From positions 49,164 to 113,163 of the forward strand of contig NZ_CP015419.1 in the NCBI RefSeq assembly GCF_001633165.1: 64,000 nt of DNA, read 5' to 3'. Each line of letters begins with the position of its first letter. Position 1 is the first letter of the stretch. Shown here one piece after another: positions 34,432 to 42,365 of this stretch. A program made the translations under genes and the position numbers. The notes below the pieces were generated by a model. That model saw only the letters and a list, made by a program, of their open reading frames with translations, ran no database searches and was not told the DNA's origin. Source of the stretch: Rhodovulum sulfidophilum DSM 1374 (GTDB lineage: Bacteria; Pseudomonadota; Alphaproteobacteria; Rhodobacterales; Rhodobacteraceae).

Positions 34432-36429
34432 TCAGAAGCTCTGGGTGAAGCGGATGCCGACTTCACGCCCGCGCCCAAGCTGGTAGACATCGCCCAGACC
34501 GTAGCCGCTGGCATCGAAGCCGTAGCTGACATAGGTCTCGTCCGTCAGGTTGGTGGCATAGAGATCCAGCACCCGGTGCTGTCCCATGTCCCAGGCCAGC
34601 CCCGCATCCACCAGCCAGTAGCCGCCCTGGCCGAGGCTGTTGGCCTCGTCGAACCAGACCTTGCCCTGATAGCTGAGGCCCATGCGGGGGATCAGGCTGC
34701 CGCGCCCATGGCCCAGATCATGGGTGTAGTCGACCGCCAGCCGCGCGGTGAAATCCGGCGCATAGGGCACGTCATTGCCGTCATGGTCGGTGCCCGACGC
34801 GTCGTCGTAACCGGTGAAGCGCGACGAGCCCCAGGTGGCGCCGCCGGTCACGCCCCAGGCGCCCCGGTTGACGCGCAGCCTGGCGTCGATGCCCTTGGCC
34901 GTCACCTCGCCGACATTCTGCAGATATTGCGAGGCGGCCGGGCCCACGAACATCTGGTAATCGTCCGTCACGCTGTAATAGGCCGCGACCGACGCCTCGA
35001 CCGACCCGTCGCCCGAGCGGTATTTCAGCCCCGCCTCGCCGTTCCAGGTCGTCGCCGGATCATAGGTGTAGGAGATGTTCGAAGGCGTCAGCGTCCTCGT
35101 GAAGCCGCCCGCCTTGAAGCCGCTGCTGACGATCCCGTAGGCCTGCCAGTCCGGCGCCAGCGCATAGCTCACGCCCAGTTTCGGCGAAAGCGCGCTCCAG
35201 TCGTCGCTGCCGTCGAGGCTCACGGCGCCGGTCGCGGTCGCATCGGTCTTCTCGTAATCCCAGCGCGCCCCGGCGGTGACATCCAGCCGGTCGGTGGCGT
35301 GCCAGGTCAGATCGCCGAAGGCGGCATAGCTGTCTGTCTTCTGCAGCGTCGAGGCGCCATAGGCGTCGCGGTGAAACTTGGTATGCGAATAGAACAGCCC
35401 GACCACGTAATCGACAGGCCCTCCGGTGGCCGAGGACAGCCGCAGCTCCTGGGTCAGGGTCTTCTGCCATTCCGGGGTGTCGGACCCGAAGATCGTCCGG
35501 TCGAGGGACCGGTCCTGATACCCGGTCAGCAAGGACAGCTTTCCCCAGCCGAGATCGTAATCGGCGGTCAGCCCGTAGCTGTCGGTGTCCTGGATGTAAT
35601 CCGAGGGGAAGGGCACCGCCTTGCGGCCGCTCAGCTCGGTGCCCTTCACGAACTGTTCCTCGCTGGAATCGATGCGATTGCGCGCCGCGCTCAGCATGAT
35701 GTCAAGCGAACTTCCCTCGGGGGCATAGCGCAGCCGCAGCTGCGCGCGGTCCTCGACGGTGCCGCCCACATCCTCGCCGGTTCCCATGACATCGAGATCG
35801 TCATCGGCGTCGTCGCGCGCCAGCGACAGATCGGCCCAGAGCCCGTCGCCCAGCTGCACCTGTCCGCGCATCTGCGCCTGATAGCCCTGATCCGAGCCCC
35901 CGGCCGACCATGAGAAGGGCGCCCCGTCCCCGGGCTTCGTGGTGGTGACATTGATCACGCCGCCGACCGCGCCGCGGCCGTAAAGGCTGCCCTGCGGGCC
36001 GTAGAGGACCTCGACATTTTCCAGCGCGCCGGGGAACATCTGGGCCAGGACCGCCGGATCCTGCGGCAGACCGTCGACATAGACCTGTACCGAGGGGTTG
36101 TAATAATCGAGCGAGGACTGTCCGCGCAGCGTGAAGTTGGAATAGACCCGGGCCGAGCGGGTATCGACGGTGAGGCCGGGAAAGACCCGGTCCAGATCGG
36201 CGATATTGCGGACCTCGCGGGCCTGGAGCTGCAAGGCATCGACCTCGGCGACGGCACCGGGAAAGCTCAGCGCCTCCTGCGGCCGCTTGGCGCCCCGGAC
36301 AAAGATCGTTCCGAGATCGAGTTCGCCACCGGCCGACCTGTCCCGGGCTTCCAGGGGCGTCGCCGCGAAAGCCAGCGAACCGAAAGCCAGCGCCGCGACA
36401 CAGGCCGTATTGAGCAGACTGCGCATCAT
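34432..36429 (-). CDS. FyuA-like TonB-dependent siderophore receptor
   Basis: A 665-residue receptor with signal peptide (ACVAALAFGSLAFAATPLEA). It carries the hallmarks of the yersiniabactin receptor FyuA (673 residues): YYNPSVQVYVDGLPQ, GPQGSLYGRGAVGGVINV and, near the end, LGQGGYWLVDAGLAWDMG. The C-terminal residue is Phe. Most other TonB receptors lack the first motif in this form. The ATG overlaps the MFS gene stop by four bases. It probably imports a phenolate-thiazoline-type or related ferric complex made by other bacteria; the exact ligand is unknown. Confidence 0.86.
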   Translation of the reverse strand: MMRSLLNTACVAALAFGSLAFAATPLEARDRSAGGELDLGTIFVRGAKRPQEALSFPGAVAEVDALQLQAREVRNIADLDRVFPGLTVDTRSARVYSNFTLRGQSSLDYYNPSVQVYVDGLPQDPAVLAQMFPGALENVEVLYGPQGSLYGRGAVGGVINVTTTKPGDGAPFSWSAGGSDQGYQAQMRGQVQLGDGLWADLSLARDDADDDLDVMGTGEDVGGTVEDRAQLRLRYAPEGSSLDIMLSAARNRIDSSEEQFVKGTELSGRKAVPFPSDYIQDTDSYGLTADYDLGWGKLSLLTGYQDRSLDRTIFGSDTPEWQKTLTQELRLSSATGGPVDYVVGLFYSHTKFHRDAYGASTLQKTDSYAAFGDLTWHATDRLDVTAGARWDYEKTDATATGAVSLDGSDDWSALSPKLGVSYALAPDWQAYGIVSSGFKAGGFTRTLTPSNISYTYDPATTWNGEAGLKYRSGDGSVEASVAAYYSVTDDYQMFVGPAASQYLQNVGEVTAKGIDARLRVNRGAWGVTGGATWGSSRFTGYDDASGTDHDGNDVPYAPDFTARLAVDYTHDLGHGRGSLIPRMGLSYQGKVWFDEANSLGQGGYWLVDAGLAWDMGQHRVLDLYATNLTDETYVSYGFDASGYGLGDVYQLGRGREVGIRFTQSF

Positions 36430-37649
36430 TCGGCTATCTCCATATTTTTCAAGGGAATTTCAGACGCGGGGCAAGTGCCCGCGAGGTGCCGCACCAAAGG
36501 CAGCGCAGACATCAGCAGAACCACGGCCAGACCGAAGACCGGCGCATAGCCCATATGCTGCGCCAGCTGTCCGGCCAGGATGCCGGTGGCGACCGCAAGG
36601 GCGGCGTCGAGGCTCTGCAGCAAGGCGAAATCGGTCGCGACCTGAGCCGGCGCGCACCAGTTCATCATCTCGGCATAAAGCGCCACGAAGGACACGGCCG
36701 TCAGCGCGGACAGGCCCAGCTGCAGCGCCGCGAGTTGCCAGAGCGCACCGGGCGCCACAGCCCAGACGGCAAGCCCCACGCAGCATGTCCCGATCCCGCC
36801 GCCCGCTGCCAGCAGCACCGGGCGCGGGCCGAAGCGGCGGCACAGCACCGTTCCGGCCGCCGCCGCGATCAGCCCCACCGCCATGCCGCCCGCGCCGCGC
36901 AGCCAGCCGATGAACTCCATCGAGAAACCGGCATCGACCAGCATCGGGCCGGTCATGGCCAGCCCCAGCCGCACCCCGCCCTGCCACAGCAACAGCAATC
37001 CCGCGCCGCGCATCAGGACCGGGTTCTTCAGGCTGAGAAGCGGCGAAGGGGGCCTTGCCGCCGGTTCGGGCCGACCGATCCGCAGCGCGCGCACCGGCAG
37101 CGTCAAAAGCAGCATCGCGACCGCGAGGAAGATCATCGAGATCTCCCATCCCAGCCGGGCATAGATCCACAGCCACAGCCCGCCGCCGATCAGGAAGCCC
37201 GCATAGCCTCCGACGGTGCTTGCGCCGCTGGCCAGCGACCGCGTCCGGCGGGTGGTGGCATGCACGCCCGCGGCATCGGTGGCGATGTCCTGCGTGGCCG
37301 CCAGGACCGCCATCGCGAAGACCACCGGCAACAGCGCGCCCAGATGGTGTTCCGGCGCGAAGGCGGCACCGATCAGGAAGCACAGGCACAACAGGCCCTG
37401 GCAGGTCAGGATCCACCGGCGCGGCGTGGCGAAGCGGTCGACCAGCGGCGACCAGAAGACCTTGAGCACCCAGGGAATGAACAGGAGCGACAACAGCCCG
37501 ATCCGGTCCAGCCCCACGCCCGCATCGCGCAGCACCACGGGCAAGGCGCTTTGCACCATGCTGCCGGTGATGGATTGCGCGGCATAAAGCCCGACAAGGG
37601 CAAGTGCCGGCATCCATATCGGCCGGATCGGTGGTGTCGCTGGTCGCAC
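36426..37649 (-). CDS. MFS siderophore importer (RhtX/FptX/YbtX-like)
   Basis: A 407-residue, 12-helix MFS protein of the AmpG-related RhtX/FptX type: LPVVLRDAGVGLDRIGLLSL, LFIPWVLKVFWSPLVDR, TQDIATDAAGVHATT. FptX takes up pyochelin, RhtX rhizobactin, and YbtX sits in the yersiniabactin locus. The start is taken as GTG 37649; an ATG at 37613 gives a shorter N-terminus without clear ribosome-binding site. It is the first gene of the operon and divergent from the AraC regulator. Both an MFS and an ABC importer in one operon is the Ybt arrangement. Confidence 0.82.
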   Translation of the reverse strand: MRPATPPIRPIWMPALALVGLYAAQSITGSMVQSALPVVLRDAGVGLDRIGLLSLLFIPWVLKVFWSPLVDRFATPRRWILTCQGLLCLCFLIGAAFAPEHHLGALLPVVFAMAVLAATQDIATDAAGVHATTRRTRSLASGASTVGGYAGFLIGGGLWLWIYARLGWEISMIFLAVAMLLLTLPVRALRIGRPEPAARPPSPLLSLKNPVLMRGAGLLLLWQGGVRLGLAMTGPMLVDAGFSMEFIGWLRGAGGMAVGLIAAAAGTVLCRRFGPRPVLLAAGGGIGTCCVGLAVWAVAPGALWQLAALQLGLSALTAVSFVALYAEMMNWCAPAQVATDFALLQSLDAALAVATGILAGQLAQHMGYAPVFGLAVVLLMSALPLVRHLAGTCPASEIPLKNMEIAE

Positions 37650-37671
37650 GGTTCTGGCCGTCCCCGGAATA

Positions 37672-37699
37672 GCCTGGTTTTCGGTCGCCTGGTTTTCGG
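37672..37699. promoter_or_regulatory. Tandem direct repeat, likely AraC operator
   Basis: GCCTGGTTTTCGG occurs twice without mismatch, at 37672-37684 and 37687-37699, with a 15-base period. It lies between the divergent MFS operon and regulator. Tandem half-sites are the usual binding pattern of PchR/AraC-type activators. It is placed to activate the operon on the left and possibly to repress the regulator gene on the right. Confidence 0.6.
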
Positions 37700-37733
37700 C
37701 GGAGTATCAGGGGACTATGCCGGGGGGGAGTAG

Positions 37734-37763
37734 TTGACTATTGTGATCAGGTACTCCGATAAT
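37734..37763 (+). promoter_or_regulatory. Sigma-70-type promoter of the AraC gene
   Basis: TTGACT (37734-37739) and GATAAT (37758-37763) are separated by 18 bases, each one mismatch from consensus. Transcription would start near 37770. This rules out translation from the ATG at 37762, which lies inside the -10 element, and supports the start at 37798. Confidence 0.65.
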
Positions 37764-37797
37764 GGGATCGGACTTTTATTTTCCGGGAACCGTCAGG

Positions 37798-38808
37798 ATG
37801 GGCCTTCAGATCGAGACACGCCAGCTCGCGCATGCCGAACCGCATGAGGTGGCGGTTCTGGGACCGCAGCCCCTGTCCTCGTCCTTCGGCGGCATGCCCG
37901 AAAGCGGCAGCTACCGCATTCTCGGTCTGCGCAAGGGCGTGACGATCTCGCTTTTCGATATCGAGACCGGCACCGGCATGGCAGCGGACATGCATACCGC
38001 CCCCTGTGTCGCGCTGAGCCTGCTGTTCGAGGCGGCCGGGACCGGCTGGATCACCGAAGGCGAAGGGCAATTCGGCCCGATCCCGCTGCGCCCCGGCATC
38101 TACTGCATGATCGCCCCGGCAGGCGCCACCGGGCAGGACCGGTTCAAACCCTCCTCGCGCCTGCGCGGCATCGACATCCGGCTTGAACCGTCCTTCTGGT
38201 CGGCGCTTGGCGGCCCGTCCTCGATCGACGCCCTCGGGGCCGGGCATCCCCATGCGGCGATGGCAAGCCCCTCGGTCTGGGTCGGCCTGTTGCCCCTGAC
38301 ACCGCGCCTGATGGCCGACGCCCAGGCCCTGTTCCGCTCGGGCATGTCCGGCACCGCCGATCTGACCGTCGAGGCCCGCTCGCTCTACATCATCGACGAG
38401 GCGATCCGTGCCCTTGCCGCCGGGGTCAACATGGCCACCGCGATCGCTCCGGCGCCGCTCCTGGCGCGCGACAGGCGGGCGGTGCAAAGGGTGATCGCGC
38501 TGATGGAAGGCGATCTCGGCCGCGCCTGGACGGTCCCCGAGCTTGCGCAGGCGGCGGGCATTTCCCACAATCGCCTCAAGCAGAGCTTCCGGGCCGAGAC
38601 CGGCTGCGCGGTCTACGCGTTCCTGCAGGAACGCCGCCTCGGCGAAGCCCGCAGATTGCTGCTGGAGGGCAAGGGCTCGGTGACGGATGTCGCGCTTTCC
38701 GTCGGATATGGCAGCCTGAGCCATTTCACGGCCCTGTTCCGGCGGCGCTTCGGGCAAACCCCATCGGATGTGCTTTCGCTGTCGAAAACGGCGCGCCGCA
38801 CCGGGTAG
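37798..38808 (+). CDS. AraC-family regulator of siderophore uptake (PchR/YbtA-like)
   Basis: A 336-residue regulator. The C-terminal 100 residues hold the double helix-turn-helix: VPELAQAAGISHNRLKQSFR, then AVYAFLQERRLGEARRLLLE and VALSVGYGSLSHFTALFRRR. The N-terminal domain has no simple cupin signature, as in PchR and YbtA, which bind the incoming ferric siderophore and then activate receptor and transporter genes. The start at 37798 is set by the promoter just upstream. Divergence from the Ybt-like operon and the tandem repeat between them point to direct control. Confidence 0.83.
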   Translation: MGLQIETRQLAHAEPHEVAVLGPQPLSSSFGGMPESGSYRILGLRKGVTISLFDIETGTGMAADMHTAPCVALSLLFEAAGTGWITEGEGQFGPIPLRPGIYCMIAPAGATGQDRFKPSSRLRGIDIRLEPSFWSALGGPSSIDALGAGHPHAAMASPSVWVGLLPLTPRLMADAQALFRSGMSGTADLTVEARSLYIIDEAIRALAAGVNMATAIAPAPLLARDRRAVQRVIALMEGDLGRAWTVPELAQAAGISHNRLKQSFRAETGCAVYAFLQERRLGEARRLLLEGKGSVTDVALSVGYGSLSHFTALFRRRFGQTPSDVLSLSKTARRTG

Positions 38809-39139
38809 CGACCGGAAAGACCGGGCGTCGGAGCAGCTCTTTCTTCAGCTCGGTGCCCGGCGATCGCGAGGCGCGCGCCCGGACGGGATCGGCCCGGGGA
38901 TCCCGGACATCCACGCGCCGTGCCTCCCGAGGCAGCCGAGATGACAGCGATCCCGGCCAAGCGGCTCTGGCAGCCTGCCAATAGCGGGCCCGAACCCCGC
39001 AGGAGAAGGCCCCGCCCGCCAATCTCGTGGCAGCAGCGTGAGGCCCCGGGTCAGAGCGCGTCCTGCCGAAACGGGGCCGCGCAGAACATGTCCCGCGCCA
39101 CCCTTCGGGGTTTCCGCAACGCGCCCGGCAGGCCCGGGA
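38809..39139. other. Gene-free stretch, nothing recognised
   Basis: About 330 bases between the convergent AraC and BLUF genes. No conserved frame, no clear terminator with T-tract and no repeat is visible. Confidence 0.45.
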
Positions 39140-40291
39140 TCACACCCTCTGGCGGGTGCGGAGGGCGGGGTCGGCAGCGGGGTCGGCTCCCGTGGGCAGC
39201 TGCTGGGCCAGAAAGGCAAGCCGGTGCGACCAGTCGCAAAGCGGGCCGGCATCGCGGCCGCCCAGCAGGACCGTCCGCCCGGGCATCCGCGCGGACAGAC
39301 GTTCGGCCAGCGCCGCCCCGCGCATGGCATCCTTCGTGCCGATGCCGACACGCCCGGCATAGACGATGACCGGACAGCTGCCGGTCTCTCCGACAGCGTC
39401 GTCGAGTGCCGCGCCCGAGGCCCAGGGCACCATACGGACGGAATATCCGGCCTGTCGCAACAGATCGGTCTTGGCAATGGCCCCGGCGATTTCCGTGCAG
39501 CCATAAGGCGCAAGGACAAGAACCCGCCCCTTCGGCGCAAGCGAGGTGGCGGGTCGGCCGGCCCGCAGCAGAAGCCGGTTCAGGCGTACGGTCGCCAGCG
39601 TCACCTCGAAGCCCGAAAGCGCGCTGGCATGCCAGGCTGCGGCCAGCGCGGCGCAAAGCGCGTCGACGAAGCCCGCCCGCGCCGACAGCGTTTCCAGGGC
39701 CGAGGGCGGCAGGTCGGGCACCGCCTCCTCGGGCGCCCGGGCAAGGTCGCGGACGAAGCCGTCCGCCAGGTCGCGCCAGTCCGCCTCGCCGCCGCATTCC
39801 TCGCGGTAGAGCGCAGCGGCCCGGTCGAAGGCAAGCGCGGCGGTCGCCGCATCGAAATCCGCCCTGTCGGCCAGCGGCCCCGAGGGCGGGGCAAGCCGCA
39901 TCGGCCAGCCCGCGAAGCGGCGTTCATCGGTCGCGCCGGCGCTGAGGATCTGCATCTCGCCGTGGCGCGGGTCGGTCCGGATCGCCGAGGCCAGCGACAG
40001 GACCGTCCGTGCCGGACCCTCCAGCCATTGCAGGAACCAGCCCCGCTCGAACAGCAGGACCCCGGTCACGTTCCGGTCGCGGTTTCGCAAGGCGTCCTCG
40101 GCGGCCATGGCCCCGGCGGAGGCAAGGTCACATCCGGGATGGGCGCGGCTCTTGTAGGCGATCCGGAACAGACGCCCCTCGGCGGTTCCGTCTTTCGGGC
40201 TTTCTTTCAGCATCCCCACGGCCTCAATTGCAGGCACGGGGCCAGGGGCAAGGCAGCGGATACGGGCCGCAAGGGCATCCCGGTCCGACAC
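39140..40291 (-). CDS. AppA-like BLUF photoreceptor with C-terminal SCHIC/B12-binding-like domain
   Basis: A 383-residue protein. Residues 41-135 are a BLUF flavin domain. The photocycle residues Y46, N70, Q88 and W129 are all present and keep exactly the spacing of AppA Y21, N45, Q63 and W104 (WFLQWLEG; RRFAGWPM). Residues about 240-365 resemble the Rossmann-like SCHIC domain of AppA (GRVLVLAPYGCTEIAGAI), but without the DxHxxG cobalamin-ligating histidine. AppA's cysteine-rich tail is missing. In purple bacteria AppA antagonises the photosynthesis repressor PpsR under low light. The GTG at 40291 is preceded by GGAGG. A cobalamin riboswitch lies just upstream. Confidence 0.85.
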   Translation of the reverse strand: MSDRDALAARIRCLAPGPVPAIEAVGMLKESPKDGTAEGRLFRIAYKSRAHPGCDLASAGAMAAEDALRNRDRNVTGVLLFERGWFLQWLEGPARTVLSLASAIRTDPRHGEMQILSAGATDERRFAGWPMRLAPPSGPLADRADFDAATAALAFDRAAALYREECGGEADWRDLADGFVRDLARAPEEAVPDLPPSALETLSARAGFVDALCAALAAAWHASALSGFEVTLATVRLNRLLLRAGRPATSLAPKGRVLVLAPYGCTEIAGAIAKTDLLRQAGYSVRMVPWASGAALDDAVGETGSCPVIVYAGRVGIGTKDAMRGAALAERLSARMPGRTVLLGGRDAGPLCDWSHRLAFLAQQLPTGADPAADPALRTRQRV

Positions 40292-40334
40292 CGTGTCCTC
40301 CGGGGCACCCCGCCCGTTTCAACACCAAGCGGAT

Positions 40335-40511
40335 GGCAGGTCTCCTGGCTTGCGGGTCGCCGCGGTTCCGGGCCTTCCCGGGCATCGCCCAGTGGCATCT
40401 TCCAGAACCGCTCGCCGCTTACAGTTGCGGGGGCAGCCGCGGCCTTGGGGAGATCCCCCGCACCGCATTCCCTTTTCAGTCATGCTCCCTGCAGGCGAGA
40501 GCATGCGCACC
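40335..40511 (-). promoter_or_regulatory. Cobalamin riboswitch ahead of the BLUF gene
   Basis: Read on the minus strand from 40511, the order is GGTGCGC, AAAAGGGAATGCGGTGC, CTGCCCCCGCAACTGTAAG, GATGCCACTGGGCGA, CCGGGAAGGC and finally GCAAGCCAGGAGACCTGCC. These are all conserved blocks of the adenosylcobalamin riboswitch including the B12 box. The aptamer ends 43 bases before the GTG start of the BLUF gene on the same strand, so that gene is the regulated one. Binding of B12 would be expected to lower its expression. Confidence 0.93.
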
Positions 40512-40622
40512 ATCCGTCGCAATGGTAGACAAAGCCGCGGCTCCTGTCGAAGAAATCCGTGGCCTCCACCAGGGAATGCGGCCGCGCGAAATGCGCGCAG
40601 CCGCGTCCCGGGGCAGCGGCGC

Positions 40623-42242
40623 CTATTCGGCCGCGAACTGGTTCATGGTATTGGCCGAGCCGCCCGCCTTGAGGGCACGTTCGCCGCCGACCATCTCCTT
40701 GAACGTGTCGCCCAGATCCGAGCCGACCTCGTGCTGGTGCCGGACCGCCGAGATGCCGCGCCGGATTTCCTCGCGCTGGACGGTCGCGACATAGGCCAGC
40801 ATCCTGTCCTCGCCGAAATAGCCGCGGGACAGCTCGTCCATCGCCTTGGCGGTCAGGTGGAAGGTCGGCAGGGTGATGAGGTTGTGGAACACCCCCGCCC
40901 GGGTCGAGATGTCGGTCTGGAAGGCCCTCAGCCGGGCATCGGCCTCGCGTCCCAGATCGGTCTCGTCATAATCGGGCTTCATCAGCTCGTTGCCGTCCGG
41001 ATAGCTGTCCTCGGAAATCGTGCCCTCGGCCAGCCATTGCGCGCGGACCTGCTTGCGCAGGTTCAGCGTCCAGTTGAAAGAGGGAGAGTTGTTGTAGGTC
41101 AGCTTGGCATCCGGCACCGCCGCCCGGATCTCGCTCACCATCGAGGCGATCTCGTCGACATTGGGGGTGTCGGTCTCGATCCACAACAGATCGGCGCCGC
41201 CCTGGGTCAGCGAGGCGATGCAATCCTCGACCACCCGCGCCCGCCCGGTGCCTTCCATGAAGGGGAACAGCCCGTTGGGCAGCCGCGCGGGGCGCATGAA
41301 TTCGCCGTCGCGGTAAAGCGCCAGCTCGCCCTCGCGGATCGGGTTCTCCTCGGTGATCGGCTCGGTCTTCAGCCATTTGATGTACTGGCTGGCCAGATCG
41401 CCCGGCGCGCGGCTGACCGGCACCTTCTGGGTCAGGCCCGCGCCGAGGCTGTCGGTCCGGGCCACGATGACGCCATCGTCGACGCCCAGCTCCTCGAAGG
41501 CCAGACGGCAGGCGCGCAGCTTCTCGATGAAATCCTCGCGCGGGACCGTGACCTTGCCGTCCTGGTGGCCGCATTGCTTGGCATCCGAGACCTGGTTCTC
41601 GATCTGCAGGCAGCAGGCGCCGGCCTTGATCAGCTCCTTGGCCAGCAGGTAGGTCGCGTGCTCGTTGCCGAAGCCCGCATCGATATCGGCGATGATCGGC
41701 ACGACATGGGATTCGAAACCGTCGATGGCCTCGATGGCGGCGGCCTCGGCCGCCGTGTCGCCCGCCGTCCGCGCCGCATCGAGGGTCTTGAACAGATCGT
41801 TCAGCGCCACCTCGTCGGCCTGGCGCAGCGAGGTGTAGATCTCCTGGATCAACTCGGCGACGGCGGTCTTTTCATGCATCGACTGGTCGGGCAGATGGCC
41901 CCAGCGGTTGCGGAGCCCCGCCACCATCCAGCCCGACAGGTAGACATAGACGCCCCTGGCCGAGCCGCGCAGCCGCTTGACCGACTTGATCATCTGCTGC
42001 GCGTGAAAGCCCGACCAACAGCCCAGCGACTGGGTCGAATTGCGCGGGTCCGCGTCATAGGCGGCCATGTCCGCGCGCATCACCGAGGCCATCTCGCGGG
42101 CGATGTCCAGATGGGTGGCATAGGTGTTCTGCAGCTTCAGCTGCACGATGTCATCGACCGAGACCCCACTGGACGAACGACCGGAGGGGTAACGGGACAG
42201 GACGTCCGAACGAAGCTCCGAATAGGTCTTTCTCTGGCTCAT
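40623..42242 (-). CDS. aceA: Isocitrate lyase
   Basis: A 539-residue enzyme that splits isocitrate to glyoxylate and succinate. The active-site loop is AKQCGHQDGK (cysteine as base). IIADIDAGFGNEHATYLLA, TLTYNNSPSFNWTLNL read here as LTYNNSPSFNW, and SRAPGDLASQYIKWL are family blocks. It belongs to the longer isocitrate lyase group (about 530-540 residues, as in Pseudomonas), not the 430-residue enteric type. The ATG at 42242 follows GAAAGGA. It lies downstream of malate synthase on the same strand with 123 bases between, forming the glyoxylate shunt for growth on C2 compounds and fatty acids. Confidence 0.93.
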   Translation of the reverse strand: MSQRKTYSELRSDVLSRYPSGRSSSGVSVDDIVQLKLQNTYATHLDIAREMASVMRADMAAYDADPRNSTQSLGCWSGFHAQQMIKSVKRLRGSARGVYVYLSGWMVAGLRNRWGHLPDQSMHEKTAVAELIQEIYTSLRQADEVALNDLFKTLDAARTAGDTAAEAAAIEAIDGFESHVVPIIADIDAGFGNEHATYLLAKELIKAGACCLQIENQVSDAKQCGHQDGKVTVPREDFIEKLRACRLAFEELGVDDGVIVARTDSLGAGLTQKVPVSRAPGDLASQYIKWLKTEPITEENPIREGELALYRDGEFMRPARLPNGLFPFMEGTGRARVVEDCIASLTQGGADLLWIETDTPNVDEIASMVSEIRAAVPDAKLTYNNSPSFNWTLNLRKQVRAQWLAEGTISEDSYPDGNELMKPDYDETDLGREADARLRAFQTDISTRAGVFHNLITLPTFHLTAKAMDELSRGYFGEDRMLAYVATVQREEIRRGISAVRHQHEVGSDLGDTFKEMVGGERALKAGGSANTMNQFAAE

Positions 42243-42365
42243 GGCTTTTCCTTTCAACGTGATCGGTCACGGGGTCGCAGGGCGCGGGGCTGGCCGGCGC
42301 GGTGGGGGCGGGGCATTCCTCCGGCAGCGGGCCGCCGAAGGGGGAGAGGATGCGGATCGGGTCCA

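Noticed and set aside
37762..37797. ATG 37762 as start of the AraC regulator
   Set aside because: The codon lies in the -10 element GATAAT of a near-consensus promoter, so it would not be in the transcript.
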